From assembly GCA_964577255.1 (NCBI GenBank), contig CAZNYM010000001.1, positions 40,222-104,221 on the forward strand: a stretch of DNA of 64,000 nucleotides. The letters run 5' to 3'. Position 1 is the first letter of the stretch. Each line of letters starts with the position of its first letter. The notes beneath the pieces are model-generated. The model saw nothing but the letters and a program-made list of their open reading frames with translations, ran no database searches and was not told the origin of the DNA. A program made the position numbers and the translations under genes. Positions 31,211-39,451 of the stretch are shown one piece after another. This DNA comes from Micavibrio_C sp964577255. GTDB taxonomy: Bacteria > Pseudomonadota > Alphaproteobacteria > Micavibrionales > Micavibrionaceae.

Positions 31211-32751
31211 GCTGGAATTTCGCTCAGTCTCTTGCGTACACGTTCGGCCACTTTAAGCGACAGGGCGGCGATTGTATAGAACGGATTAGCATAGCCGTAA
31301 GTCGGGAACAGCGACGGGCCGGCGATAAATAAATTATGAATATCAAATACTTGGCCGTCACCATCCGTGACCGCCCGGCGCGGGTCGGCGCCCATGCGCG
31401 TGGCCCCCATGAAATGGGAATGTACGGCCACCAGCGGCCATTCCCCGGCCGCGCGGCAGGCTTCGTAATCAAGCCGCGCACCCGCCTTGCGCAGCCTTTC
31501 ATCGGCGGCGGCGAAAAAGCGCAGGACGTCCGCCCGGTCGTCCGCGCCGAACCGCCAGCGCAGATCGAGCTTGTGCACGCCGCGCCCGTCCTTGTCCACG
31601 GAAAGGGTCAGGCGATTTTCAGGATCGGGCGCCTGATCAAAAAAGCAGCGTAGTGTAAAGCGCCGCGCCTGCCCCTGCAACCGCGCCACCCTGCCGAGCA
31701 CGGCGAACGCCGCTCGCCCCATGACGGGGGGGATATAGTTTGCGAAGACGGATTCGCGCACGCGCTCGAACATCTGCGCACCCGCGTACTCGTACGAGGG
31801 AGAGAGCTGAAAATAATGATTGAGAGTGCCGCTCTGCAGCCGCGCCGTCTCGTCAAGACCAATGCCCAGGCGCACGAGGTCACGGCCCCGGCGGCTGTCG
31901 CTGAAAAGTGGATGGCGGATGGAAACCGGACGATCCGTGACAAGCGCCGCGAGGTCGGCCTTGGGATGCGTGGAGAAATAACGACCCACCTGATCGTGAT
32001 CGTTGCCCAGCCCCTGCGGGCGGCGGACGCGGGAATTGAGCAGCAGGCGCGGCGTTTCCACGCCCCCGGCGGCGACGATGAAAATTTTCGCCTTCACAGG
32101 CAGCAGGCCACCGTCGCGCTTTTTCACTTCCGCATGGGCGATGCCCTGCCCGTCGCCGCGCTCGATCAGGCGCGCAACCGGCGCATCGAGAATCACGCGC
32201 AGCGCCTTCGTCGTCGTCAGCGCCTGCAGCAGATGATCGGCGGCGCGGAAAGGCCGGTCAGTCCAGATGAACGGCTTCAAGGCAAGTCCACCACTGCCCG
32301 GAAAATCGCGGGGCCAGTCGTGGAGGTCGGGATGAGAAAAACGCTCGTGGGCGACGCCGAAGAAGGCCGCCGCCTGCCGGTAATAAGGAGCGAGCGTTTC
32401 CGGCGCGAAGGGCCAGCCTTTCAGGTCGCCGGCCTCGAACGGGCAGATCCGCCCCGCCCATAAATTCGAGGCTCCGCCCAGTTGGCGCGAAAATCCGAAC
32501 CGCAGATGCGCGGCCCCGCCGGCATCGACCGTGCCGAACAGTTCCCGGGCGTCGTGCGCGGCCTCACTCTCGCCGCCGCCTGCTTCCAGGACCACGACAT
32601 CGATACCCGCGCGCGCCAGCGCCACCGCCGCCACCGCGCCCGCGGCGCCCGAGCCGATCACGCACACATCGGCCGACAGCCCCGCCGTGCCGAACTGGTC
32701 GGCACGCGGCAGGCAGGAAAGCGGCAGAGGTGAAGGCTGGTCTGCGGTCAT
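31207..32751 (-). CDS. GMC-family FAD-dependent oxidoreductase
   Basis: A 514-residue flavoprotein of the glucose-methanol-choline family. The FAD motif is VCVIGSGAAGAVAAVALARAGIDVVVLEAGGGESEA (residues about 30-64), followed by the LGGASNLWAGRICPF segment. The C-terminal GMC_oxred_C domain carries the catalytic His in VAVHSHFMGATRMG and the closing NLFIAGPSLFPTYGYANPFYTIAALSLKVAERV. It probably oxidises a sugar or polyol alcohol. It is the first gene of the four-gene operon with a methyltransferase, an acyltransferase and a GT2, an unusual place for a GMC enzyme. A role in oxidising a sugar of the glycan is an inference from context only. Confidence 0.85.
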   Translation of the reverse strand: MTADQPSPLPLSCLPRADQFGTAGLSADVCVIGSGAAGAVAAVALARAGIDVVVLEAGGGESEAAHDARELFGTVDAGGAAHLRFGFSRQLGGASNLWAGRICPFEAGDLKGWPFAPETLAPYYRQAAAFFGVAHERFSHPDLHDWPRDFPGSGGLALKPFIWTDRPFRAADHLLQALTTTKALRVILDAPVARLIERGDGQGIAHAEVKKRDGGLLPVKAKIFIVAAGGVETPRLLLNSRVRRPQGLGNDHDQVGRYFSTHPKADLAALVTDRPVSIRHPLFSDSRRGRDLVRLGIGLDETARLQSGTLNHYFQLSPSYEYAGAQMFERVRESVFANYIPPVMGRAAFAVLGRVARLQGQARRFTLRCFFDQAPDPENRLTLSVDKDGRGVHKLDLRWRFGADDRADVLRFFAAADERLRKAGARLDYEACRAAGEWPLVAVHSHFMGATRMGADPRRAVTDGDGQVFDIHNLFIAGPSLFPTYGYANPFYTIAALSLKVAERVRKRLSEIPA

Positions 32752-32804
32752 GGCGGCATTCTACCGCCCCGCCGCGCGGCGGTCATCGGGTATTTAAAGG
32801 GGCG

Positions 32805-33860
32805 TTATATGACGCGGGGTGCCGCCGCTGCCGTCAGGACGGGACGGAAATGTTCGCGCGCATCGGGAAGCGCGATGAGATCGAGAAAATCCTCGGCGCT
32901 TTGCGGCCGTGAACCGGAGGAAAGAGCGACATCGAGATCGAGCAGCACACGGCCCGTCAGCGCGTCGCGCTGGACGAAGTAAACCCGGTCGCCGGGTTCA
33001 AGAATATCCTTGTTCAGAAGGCAGGACGACGGCACATCCTGCCCCCGCACGCTGATATCGCACGTCACGGCGGGCGGCAGCGGCGCCGGAACGGCTTCCG
33101 GTGCCGGCGCGCTTTCAGCGGCCGCAACAACGGAACGGAAAGCCCCGGCGCCAAAACGCTTGCCGATATAGGCCAGGTCGCGCCGGGCCTGAACATTACC
33201 GTTCTGGGCCGCGTATTCGTAGAGCTTCATCGCCAGTTCGGGATTTTTCGGCGCGCCGCCCTGACCGTTGAAGAGGAAGAACGCCAGATCCTTCGCCGCC
33301 TGCGGCTTGCCTTTCTCCGCCAGGCGCAGGGCCTGCGCGAAGGGCCCGTTCCTGCCGCCGGCGACATCGCGCGCTTCGTCAAGCAGCGCGGGAAGGTTTG
33401 GTTTTACAGGCACCGTCAACGCCGCCTGGCTGAAATCCTTCTGCGGCAGCGCGGCTGCCTGCGCCCCGCCGATCAGCAGATCGCCCAGAGCCGCGAAGGC
33501 GATGCCGCCCACGAGCGTAAAGCCTGCGCTTGTCGCCGCCTTGGCCCAGAAACGTTTTTTATCGAAGGGCGGCGGTGTCAGCCCCTGTGCCCGCGCTTCG
33601 CGGCACTGGCGCCAGCGGTCGATGCCGCCCGCAGCCAGCCCGGCGCTCAGAGCCGTCAGCGCCAGCACCGGCCCGCCAAAAAAGGTCGTGGTAGTGGCAA
33701 CGGTCGCGGTCTTGACGCCGAACATCACGCCCGCGCCCACGCCCATGCTGACGGCCGCGCTCCACAGGCGGCGGCGGCGTTCGCCTGCCGCGGGATCATG
33801 CTCGCGGCGCGAAAGCGGTATCACGAAAGCGGCATTATATGTCTGGCCGAAAGCGGTCAT
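32805..33860 (-). CDS. membrane protein with Sel1-like repeats, unknown function
   Basis: A 351-residue protein. Two hydrophobic regions (AAVSMGVGAGVMFGVKTATVATTTTFFGGPVLALTALSAGLAAGG and SAGFTLVGGIAFAALGDLLIGG) anchor it. A Sel1-like/TPR stretch follows: AKDLAFFLFNGQGGAPKNPELAMKLYEYAAQNGNVQARRDLAYIG. The C-terminal part (VTCDISVRGQDVPSSCLLNKDILEPGDRVYFVQRD) is beta-rich with two cysteines. I do not recognise the whole protein. Its start overlaps the end of the small upstream gene at 33857 (ATGA). Sel1 repeats usually mediate protein contacts. Confidence 0.6.
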   Translation of the reverse strand: MTAFGQTYNAAFVIPLSRREHDPAAGERRRRLWSAAVSMGVGAGVMFGVKTATVATTTTFFGGPVLALTALSAGLAAGGIDRWRQCREARAQGLTPPPFDKKRFWAKAATSAGFTLVGGIAFAALGDLLIGGAQAAALPQKDFSQAALTVPVKPNLPALLDEARDVAGGRNGPFAQALRLAEKGKPQAAKDLAFFLFNGQGGAPKNPELAMKLYEYAAQNGNVQARRDLAYIGKRFGAGAFRSVVAAAESAPAPEAVPAPLPPAVTCDISVRGQDVPSSCLLNKDILEPGDRVYFVQRDALTGRVLLDLDVALSSGSRPQSAEDFLDLIALPDAREHFRPVLTAAAAPRVI

Positions 33861-34147
33861 GACGGCATTCCTTCGCGCCGGTCGACCACCCGGGCGGTGT
33901 GCGTGATGGCGACCGGCGGGCGCGCAGGATCGGTAATTTCAATCAGCCCGACTTCCTCGCATCCCGCCAGCAGCGCCAGGGCGCTTTCCTCGATATCCTC
34001 GACCCGCGCCAGAAGCGCCGCGCCGCCGCGCAGGCATACGTCCCGCCCCGACACCTCAAGCGTCAGGGTTTCCAGCGGCAAGGCGCCCGGCACCAGCAGC
34101 GCCACGGCGCCGGTATCGGTTAAAATCATGTCGAGGTCGCGGATCAC
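33857..34147 (-). CDS. small protein of unknown function
   Basis: A 96-residue soluble, acidic protein (LDMILTDTGAVALLVPGALPLETLTLEVSGRD...EDIEESALALLAG). There is no signal peptide or membrane span, and I do not recognise a family. Strands and short helices alternate, suggesting a compact alpha/beta or all-beta fold. The start is GTG at 34147. A TATAAT box on the minus strand at about 34164-34169 sits 17 bases upstream, so transcription is probably from there. Its stop overlaps the start of the Sel1-repeat protein gene, so they form a two-gene operon. Confidence 0.55.
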   Translation of the reverse strand: MIRDLDMILTDTGAVALLVPGALPLETLTLEVSGRDVCLRGGAALLARVEDIEESALALLAGCEEVGLIEITDPARPPVAITHTARVVDRREGMPS

Positions 34148-34203
34148 GGCCGGACTTATACATTATACCAACGGGTTATGCAAAAATTTTTTGCGCCGCA
34201 ACC

Positions 34204-34233
34204 TTGACATAAACAGAAAATGCGGGTTATAAC
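34204..34233 (+). promoter_or_regulatory. sigma70-type promoter overlapping a 16-bp perfect palindrome
   Basis: TTGACA (34204-34209), an 18-base spacer and TATAAC (34228-34233) form a near-consensus promoter for the Q-rich secreted protein starting at 34280. The -10 lies inside the perfect palindrome GCGGGTTATAACCCGC (34222-34237). A partial copy of one half, CGGGTTAT, occurs at 34172-34179. A repressor bound there would block RNA polymerase directly. On the minus strand, TATAAT at about 34164-34169 is a likely -10 for the divergent gene at 34147. Confidence 0.75.
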
Positions 34234-34279
34234 CCGCCCGACTTCACACTTCTCAACCTGTCTTTTTAAGGGGTAAACC

Positions 34280-35209
34280 ATGAACCTGTCCCGCACCCTG
34301 GCCGGCGTTTTCGCCGCCTCCGCCGTTGGCTCCGCCGTCGCTGGCGGAACGTACTACTACGATTATCCACCCGGCCCCGGCGGCATCACGATCCAGGATC
34401 AGGCGCAGCAGCAAAACCAGCAGCAGCAGATGCAACAGCAGCAGACCTTCAACCCCGTCAATACCGTCAACGGCGGCAACAGTTCTTCCCACGTCGGCAA
34501 TGTCAGCAGCGGCAGCCATAGCAGCGCACAAGTCGGTGCGATCACGACCGGGCCCAGCAACGCCTACAACATGCTGTCGATTACCAACCCGCGCCCGGCC
34601 TCCACCTTCGCTTACGCCCCCAGCATGATGGTGGGCGGTACGTTCAACTGCATGGGCGGCTGGAGCATCAGCGGCGGCCTGTCCGGCTATAACGGCGCGG
34701 GCTCGCTCGGGTTCGGCCGCAACAACAGCTGGAACAAGGACTGCGCCGCGCATGAAGTCGGCATGCAGGACCGTCGCTTCGATTTCGGCCGTGAAATGAA
34801 CATGCGCGCATCGAACGACCCCGTGGATCGCGCCCTGGCGCACAATCAGGCTCTGGCCACCAGCCCGGCCTACCGCCTGGCGACCGAAACCCTGGCCCGC
34901 AACCTGCAGGATGCCGGGGCCACCGCCACTGCGCCCAAAACTCTGGAAGCTGGTCAATGGCACAGTCTCGTGGGCCTGCCGGTCGTCGTCAACCAACCCG
35001 TGCCCGCCGCGGCGCCCGCGCCGGCGCCTGGTCCGGTTTTTAACAACACAGTAACAGCCGTGCCCGCCGCGGCAGTTCTGCCTGCTTCCGCTACGGAGCC
35101 TGCGCCAGTGGCAGCCTGCACGGCCGCCCCCGCAACGACGAGGGCCAGGAACGTGGCTGGCGGCGTCATCGCAGGTGGCAAAAAAGGTCCCTGCGGCCAG
35201 CCTAAATAA
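34280..35209 (+). CDS. secreted Gln/Ala-rich protein of unknown function
   Basis: A 309-residue exported protein. An N-terminal signal peptide ends near AVGSAVAGG. A Gln-rich stretch follows (about residues 38-56), then Asn/Ser/Gly-rich low-complexity sequence, a conserved-looking Gly/Trp-rich core with four cysteines (GGTFNCMGGWSISGG, WNKDCAAHEVGMQDRRFDFGREM), and a Pro/Ala-rich tail with cysteines near CTAAP and GPCGQPK. The start has AAGGGG nine bases upstream. A strong promoter and an immediate terminator make it monocistronic. These features suggest an abundant surface or periplasmic protein, but I recognise no family. The ordered core between residues 100 and 200 is where homology searches should focus. 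Confidence 0.65.
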   Translation: MNLSRTLAGVFAASAVGSAVAGGTYYYDYPPGPGGITIQDQAQQQNQQQQMQQQQTFNPVNTVNGGNSSSHVGNVSSGSHSSAQVGAITTGPSNAYNMLSITNPRPASTFAYAPSMMVGGTFNCMGGWSISGGLSGYNGAGSLGFGRNNSWNKDCAAHEVGMQDRRFDFGREMNMRASNDPVDRALAHNQALATSPAYRLATETLARNLQDAGATATAPKTLEAGQWHSLVGLPVVVNQPVPAAAPAPAPGPVFNNTVTAVPAAAVLPASATEPAPVAACTAAPATTRARNVAGGVIAGGKKGPCGQPK

Positions 35210-35224
35210 GCTTTAAAACGTCAG

Positions 35225-35258
35225 ACCGCCCGGGACCCCTCCTCCCCGGGCGGTTTTT
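35225..35258 (+). terminator. Rho-independent terminator
   Basis: ACCGCCCGGG (35225-35234) and CCCGGGCGGT (35245-35254) form a perfect 10-bp stem with a 10-base loop and are followed by TTTTT. It lies 15 bases after the stop of the Q-rich protein gene. Transcription of the following lipoprotein gene therefore probably has its own start. Confidence 0.9.
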
Positions 35259-35281
35259 CTCAAAAACGGAAAGTCTGCATA

Positions 35282-35968
35282 ATGCGCGGCGCGTTCGCGA
35301 AACTGACATCGGCTCTGGCTCTTTCGGCCGCCACGGCGCTCGGCGGCTGCGTCACCACGGTGGCGCGCGCCCCCGAATCGTGCATGGGCGGCGGCGGCGT
35401 GGGGCTTTTGTTCGTCGGCTTCAACCGCGTGAGTTTCGATGAAAAATGCGCCGCCTACCAGAAAGAGCGGCAGCAGCGCACAGCCGACACCGCGATCTTC
35501 ACGGCGCTGATGAACGACAAGAACCCCGTCAGCCAGGCGCTTGGCTTCCTGATGTACCAGGCGCAGCGCGACCCCGGCGCGCGCGAAGCGCTCGAAAAAA
35601 GCGCGGGCGGGCGCGAATTCATCCGCGTCGAGCCGCAGACCGTCGCCGGGCTTCTGGCGGGCGACGATAACAGCCGTTATGTCGGCATCCAGATCTACAG
35701 CTATTCAAGCACCGAAGACCGCAAGGCGACCGATGATATCCTCAAAAAGGCCGGGCACGATCCGCGCGCGCTCCTAACCCTCCCGCCCCTGCCCGCCGCC
35801 GCGCAGGACAAGCTGGCGCAGGACATGGGCGCCTACGCCGAACAGGTGAGCCGCAACGCCGCCCCGGCCGCGGCGCCGGTAGCCGTCCAAAGCCTTCGGG
35901 GCTGCGTCAAAGAGAAAGCGGCCGATCCTGCGACCGGCCGCCCTGTTATCCGTTATTCCTGCCGCTGA
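35282..35968 (+). CDS. lipoprotein of unknown function
   Basis: A 228-residue predicted lipoprotein with lipobox ALGGC (Cys near residue 22), a short Gly-rich segment (CMGGGGVGLLFVG) and a mostly helical middle (YQKERQQRTADTAIFTALMNDKN). A domain around GREFIRVEPQTVAGLLAG and VGIQIYSYSSTEDR follows, with a Pro/Ala-rich linker and C-terminal cysteines (RGCVKEKA, RYSCR). I recognise no family. It starts 23 bases after the terminator of the preceding gene, without a visible strong ribosome-binding site, and is convergent with the pilin-like operon (10-base gap). The similar composition and shared Cys-tail style suggest it may work with the preceding secreted protein. Confidence 0.6.
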   Translation: MRGAFAKLTSALALSAATALGGCVTTVARAPESCMGGGGVGLLFVGFNRVSFDEKCAAYQKERQQRTADTAIFTALMNDKNPVSQALGFLMYQAQRDPGAREALEKSAGGREFIRVEPQTVAGLLAGDDNSRYVGIQIYSYSSTEDRKATDDILKKAGHDPRALLTLPPLPAAAQDKLAQDMGAYAEQVSRNAAPAAAPVAVQSLRGCVKEKAADPATGRPVIRYSCR

Positions 35969-35978
35969 TCAGCTCTTA

Positions 35979-38282
35979 TTACTGACATTTACAGGTATGC
36001 GAGACATACTCGCCGCCCGAAGGCTCGTAGCAGGTCTTGGTGCCGCCCTTGTGCTCGGCGCAGGTGCAGGGCTCGCCCAGCAGGGCCGCGTTCGGCGGCA
36101 GGTTGTTGGTTCGCAGGCCGCTTGAGCTCTGTCTTTCCCATTTAAAAGCCTTGGGAGAACACACGCCCTGCTCGACGATCGAGTTGTCGACCCAGGCGCA
36201 GGTGGCGGAGTTGGGATCGCGCTTCTGCAGCCATTTTGTCTGTGTCGCTACCGTTTCGCAGACGGGATCACCGCAGGTTGGATTCTCAAAGCGGAAGTTT
36301 TCCTCATCCGTGTTGCAGACACAGGCATCGACTGCGCTCGTCGTCTGGTACTGGCAGACGCCGGGGTTAGGGTTGAATGTCTGCACCGTGGCTATGCCCT
36401 GCGTCGGGCTGGTCGCCGCGGCGAAGACCGTGGGATCGGCCGAGCTGCTGCGTACCTTGCCGGGGGCGCAGTTGCTCAGGGTATAAAGGGTGGTTTGAGC
36501 GGGCGGTTGGCATACGCATCCGCCCCTGGTGTTGCCCGACGCTGTGAAGTTACAGACGGCCATGGCATTATTGAACACCATTTCCTTCATCGGCGGGCCG
36601 TTGACGGGGTCGGGCACCAGGAAGCCGGAGCAGGTCCCGTTGGCAACCCACTGCGGGTCGCGTGCAGGACAGTTACACGTCGTACCTTGCGTGCTGGTGG
36701 CGTTGTACACCACTGTATTCGGGCCAGTCAGGCACTGGGTCGTGGTGGTCGTAGTGTAGGTGCCCGTGTAATTGCTGTTCAGACCCGAGCATTGCAGAAT
36801 TCCGGATGTCACGCTGCTGGGCGTGCAGGTGCAGATGCCGGTTGGATACGGCCCTGACCAGTTCGCCATGCAGATCCATGATTCAACCCGGTTGAATCCG
36901 GCAGTGAGATTCACCTGCTGCCAGGCCGTGCCGACCGGCAACGTCCGTGTCTCGCCGCAGATGGTGACGGTGCGGGTGGGGCACCCCGCCGGCGGCCGGG
37001 CGGCGCAGATGGGCTGGCCCTGGGCGTTGACGCCCGTCATGATCGGGGTTGCTCCCGAACAGGTAACAGGCACGGGCCCGCACTCTGGGCCACCATTGCG
37101 GATACCGATCATATACTCACCGGCGGGACATTTCATGCCTTCGCCAGGAACGTTCAGCGTGTTGTTGCCGCCGATCGCCATAGGATTGAAACAGAAGTTA
37201 TTGCTGTAATCGCACAGATTGCTGGTCTGCAGTGATGCGGCGGCCCCACCTCCGCCGCTCAGATTGTTTACGCGCAGCGATTCAGGGGCTCCGGAAGACG
37301 TGATATCAAGCCCCGGTGTGGGAACCAAAACCCCCACCCCGATGCTGTTGTCGGGAGAAAGATCCTCGATGTTGTCCGGATCAAGTTCCTCGGTCCGGCG
37401 CCAGACAGGTTCCTCCTTGGCGGCGTAGTAATTGACTACATCGTCGTAAAAATTAGCGCCGGTCTGTTCCTGGGCGAAGCTTGAAACATAGCGGGCGGTG
37501 GCGTCCGTGGCAGGACATACACCGTTCGCCAGGCATTCGTTGCAGTTGTCGCTTTCCAGACCCTGTGCGGCGGCGGGGCAGGCCTGAATCAGCGCTCCTT
37601 CGCGGCTGAACCCGCCGGCCGAATTCCGGCCCGGGCTCAGAATGACGAACCCGACGGAGCCGGGGGGATCGACGACGGTCTGGTTCCCTTCATTGACGAC
37701 CGCGATTACACCGCGTGTCTCGTTGAAGGTGCTGGCATCCGTCATGCTCTGCGTGACAGCATAAAGATAGCGCGCACCGTAGCCGTCGATCGTATCTTCT
37801 TCATCCATTTGCAGGGCGCGGAAAGGGATCGCGCCCACGATCACGCGCTGCTCGAGAACCGGGATCGGGATCGCCGCGCCGGTGGCAGGGTCGGGCCGGG
37901 TTGTACGCCCGCGTTCCACGCACACACCGCCCAGGCAGTTGCCGAAGGCAAGCGGTGTAGCATGGGCAGACGAAAGCGTGCTGGCGGCATCGGCCAGCGT
38001 ACAGGGGGACTCGCGGCCGTGATTGGGATCGGCGCGCGGCACGGTGATGTCGGCCGGGCACGGAAAGCGGCCCTGCAGCGTGCGGAAATCCTGCAGCCGG
38101 GAAACGGCCTGCGCCAGGTTCGATTGCGTGGTCTGACGTTTTTTGGTTTCGAGATACACGCCGTAGGCCGTAAGCGTGCCCGCCAGCATGACCCCCGCCA
38201 CCACCATGGCGATCGCCAGCTGGATCAGGTTGTAGCCGTGCTGGCCTTGGAGAAAGCTTTTATGACTGTTTATGGCACGCAT
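35979..38282 (-). CDS. giant prepilin-like protein with Cys-rich C-terminal extension (third of operon)
   Basis: A 767-residue protein with a type IV prepilin N terminus: cleavage after Gly in QHG/YNLIQLAIAMVVAGVM. The residue at mature position 5 is Gln instead of the near-invariant Glu. The next ~450 residues follow the shared layout of this operon: GRFPCPAD, VGAIPFRALQM, GYGARYLYAVTQ, VGFVILSPGRNSAGG, FYDDVVNYYA, a VGVGVLVPTPGLDI version of the tail-fibre-like motif, C-x(n)-C pairs and KCPAGEYMIG. A unique Cys-rich extension of about 300 residues follows (for example CTCTPSSV, CNCPARDP, GGCVCQPP), with Thr-rich stretches. The ATG at 38282 has GGAG eight bases upstream and overlaps the preceding gene by 13 bases. 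Confidence 0.75.
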   Translation of the reverse strand: MRAINSHKSFLQGQHGYNLIQLAIAMVVAGVMLAGTLTAYGVYLETKKRQTTQSNLAQAVSRLQDFRTLQGRFPCPADITVPRADPNHGRESPCTLADAASTLSSAHATPLAFGNCLGGVCVERGRTTRPDPATGAAIPIPVLEQRVIVGAIPFRALQMDEEDTIDGYGARYLYAVTQSMTDASTFNETRGVIAVVNEGNQTVVDPPGSVGFVILSPGRNSAGGFSREGALIQACPAAAQGLESDNCNECLANGVCPATDATARYVSSFAQEQTGANFYDDVVNYYAAKEEPVWRRTEELDPDNIEDLSPDNSIGVGVLVPTPGLDITSSGAPESLRVNNLSGGGGAAASLQTSNLCDYSNNFCFNPMAIGGNNTLNVPGEGMKCPAGEYMIGIRNGGPECGPVPVTCSGATPIMTGVNAQGQPICAARPPAGCPTRTVTICGETRTLPVGTAWQQVNLTAGFNRVESWICMANWSGPYPTGICTCTPSSVTSGILQCSGLNSNYTGTYTTTTTTQCLTGPNTVVYNATSTQGTTCNCPARDPQWVANGTCSGFLVPDPVNGPPMKEMVFNNAMAVCNFTASGNTRGGCVCQPPAQTTLYTLSNCAPGKVRSSSADPTVFAAATSPTQGIATVQTFNPNPGVCQYQTTSAVDACVCNTDEENFRFENPTCGDPVCETVATQTKWLQKRDPNSATCAWVDNSIVEQGVCSPKAFKWERQSSSGLRTNNLPPNAALLGEPCTCAEHKGGTKTCYEPSGGEYVSHTCKCQ

Positions 38283-39451
38283 ATGATGTCTCCATTTGAA
38301 CGAAGGCCGCCCAGCCAGGGGGTCGCGCCAGTGCATTCTCTGTTAGCGGGGGGGGGTGTAAACGTAATCTTCTGGCAGTCTTCGTTGCCCTCGCTGATCC
38401 CGACCATCACATAGCCGGTAGCGCATCTTATACCTTTTGTCGTCGGATCGGGAGTGGTCGTCACCGCGTCGGGCGTGCCCGTGATCGTGCTGGTATCGAA
38501 GCAGTTGCCGCCGACGCCATCGCAGATCTTATCCGTCCTGACCTTGCCCGGCGCCCTGATCGAAGCCCCGCCGCCATCTGTCACATGGAGGCGCACAACC
38601 GGATTATTGGTGCCGATACCGACATTCCCCGGGTTTGTGTTGCGGATATCGGTCGGATTGCCTGGATCGATGTAATCCCACAGGTTCGTGCTCCTGGTGA
38701 TGTAGGTGAATACACGATCGTCGTAATAAGTCGGAGCGTCGGTTTCGTATTGCCCCAGCGCCTGCGTGAACACGGCATCGGCGTCGCAGTTTTCATTGTC
38801 CCGGGCGTCCAGAACGTTGCCGCAGGGCACGGATTGCCGCCCCTGAATATCGAACGCGCCCTTTCTGTCGCGCCCGGCGGCGACAATGACATAGAGCGCG
38901 TCGCTTTGAATGCCGGCCGTATCCTGACCGAATTCGTCGATCACCCTGATCGCACCCATGTTGTCGCTATAGGCGTTGATCAGCGCCATCGATACGGCAT
39001 AGGTCAGTTTGTTGCCCCAGCCGTCCGCAACGTCGTCCTTGCCATAGAAAGTATCGACTGATTCTGAAACAGTTTTATAAGGCAGCGCGCCGATCACGAC
39101 CGGGTCGTTGCCCGCCACACCGTCGACATCCCGTTCCCCCGCCACTACGCAGATGCCGCCGTCAGGCGTGCAGGCGCCGACCGCGGGCAGCCCCGCGCAC
39201 ACTTCGGTGCCGGCATTGACCGCCTCGGGTGCGGTCGCCCTGTTGGCCGGGCAGGGAAAACGGCCGTTGTTGGAAAGGAAACGGAAAAGCAGGTCGCCCA
39301 CCATGTCGATATGCTCTTTGGTCGTCTTCTCCCTCTTGGAGATCACGTAATTATCGTAGGTTTTGACGAGCGGCAGCATCAGAACGCCGATGATGATGAC
39401 CACCAGCGCCATCTCGATCAGGGTAAAGCCGCGTGAAAATCTTACCGGCAT
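38270..39451 (-). CDS. giant prepilin-like protein with tail-fibre-like motif (second of operon)
   Basis: A 393-residue protein with a canonical prepilin N terminus, SRG/FTLIEMALVVIIIG, including Glu5. A helix of about 50 residues leads into NGRFPCPANR. Paralogue landmarks follow: VVIGALPYKTV, GWGNKLTYAVSMALI, YVIVAAGRDRKGAFDIQG, TYYDDRVFTYITRSTNLWDY. Then comes NPGNVGIGTNNPVVRLHV, the VGIGTxxPxxxLxV motif familiar from phage tail-fibre and similar trimeric proteins. It is followed by KICDGVGGNC and the closing RCATGYVMVGISEGNEDC...CTGATP...ICVP. The ATG at 39451 has AGGAG seven bases upstream; an in-frame extension to 39595 overlaps the preceding gene. It overlaps that gene by 10 bases. Confidence 0.78.
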   Translation of the reverse strand: MPVRFSRGFTLIEMALVVIIIGVLMLPLVKTYDNYVISKREKTTKEHIDMVGDLLFRFLSNNGRFPCPANRATAPEAVNAGTEVCAGLPAVGACTPDGGICVVAGERDVDGVAGNDPVVIGALPYKTVSESVDTFYGKDDVADGWGNKLTYAVSMALINAYSDNMGAIRVIDEFGQDTAGIQSDALYVIVAAGRDRKGAFDIQGRQSVPCGNVLDARDNENCDADAVFTQALGQYETDAPTYYDDRVFTYITRSTNLWDYIDPGNPTDIRNTNPGNVGIGTNNPVVRLHVTDGGGASIRAPGKVRTDKICDGVGGNCFDTSTITGTPDAVTTTPDPTTKGIRCATGYVMVGISEGNEDCQKITFTPPPANRECTGATPWLGGLRSNGDIICVP

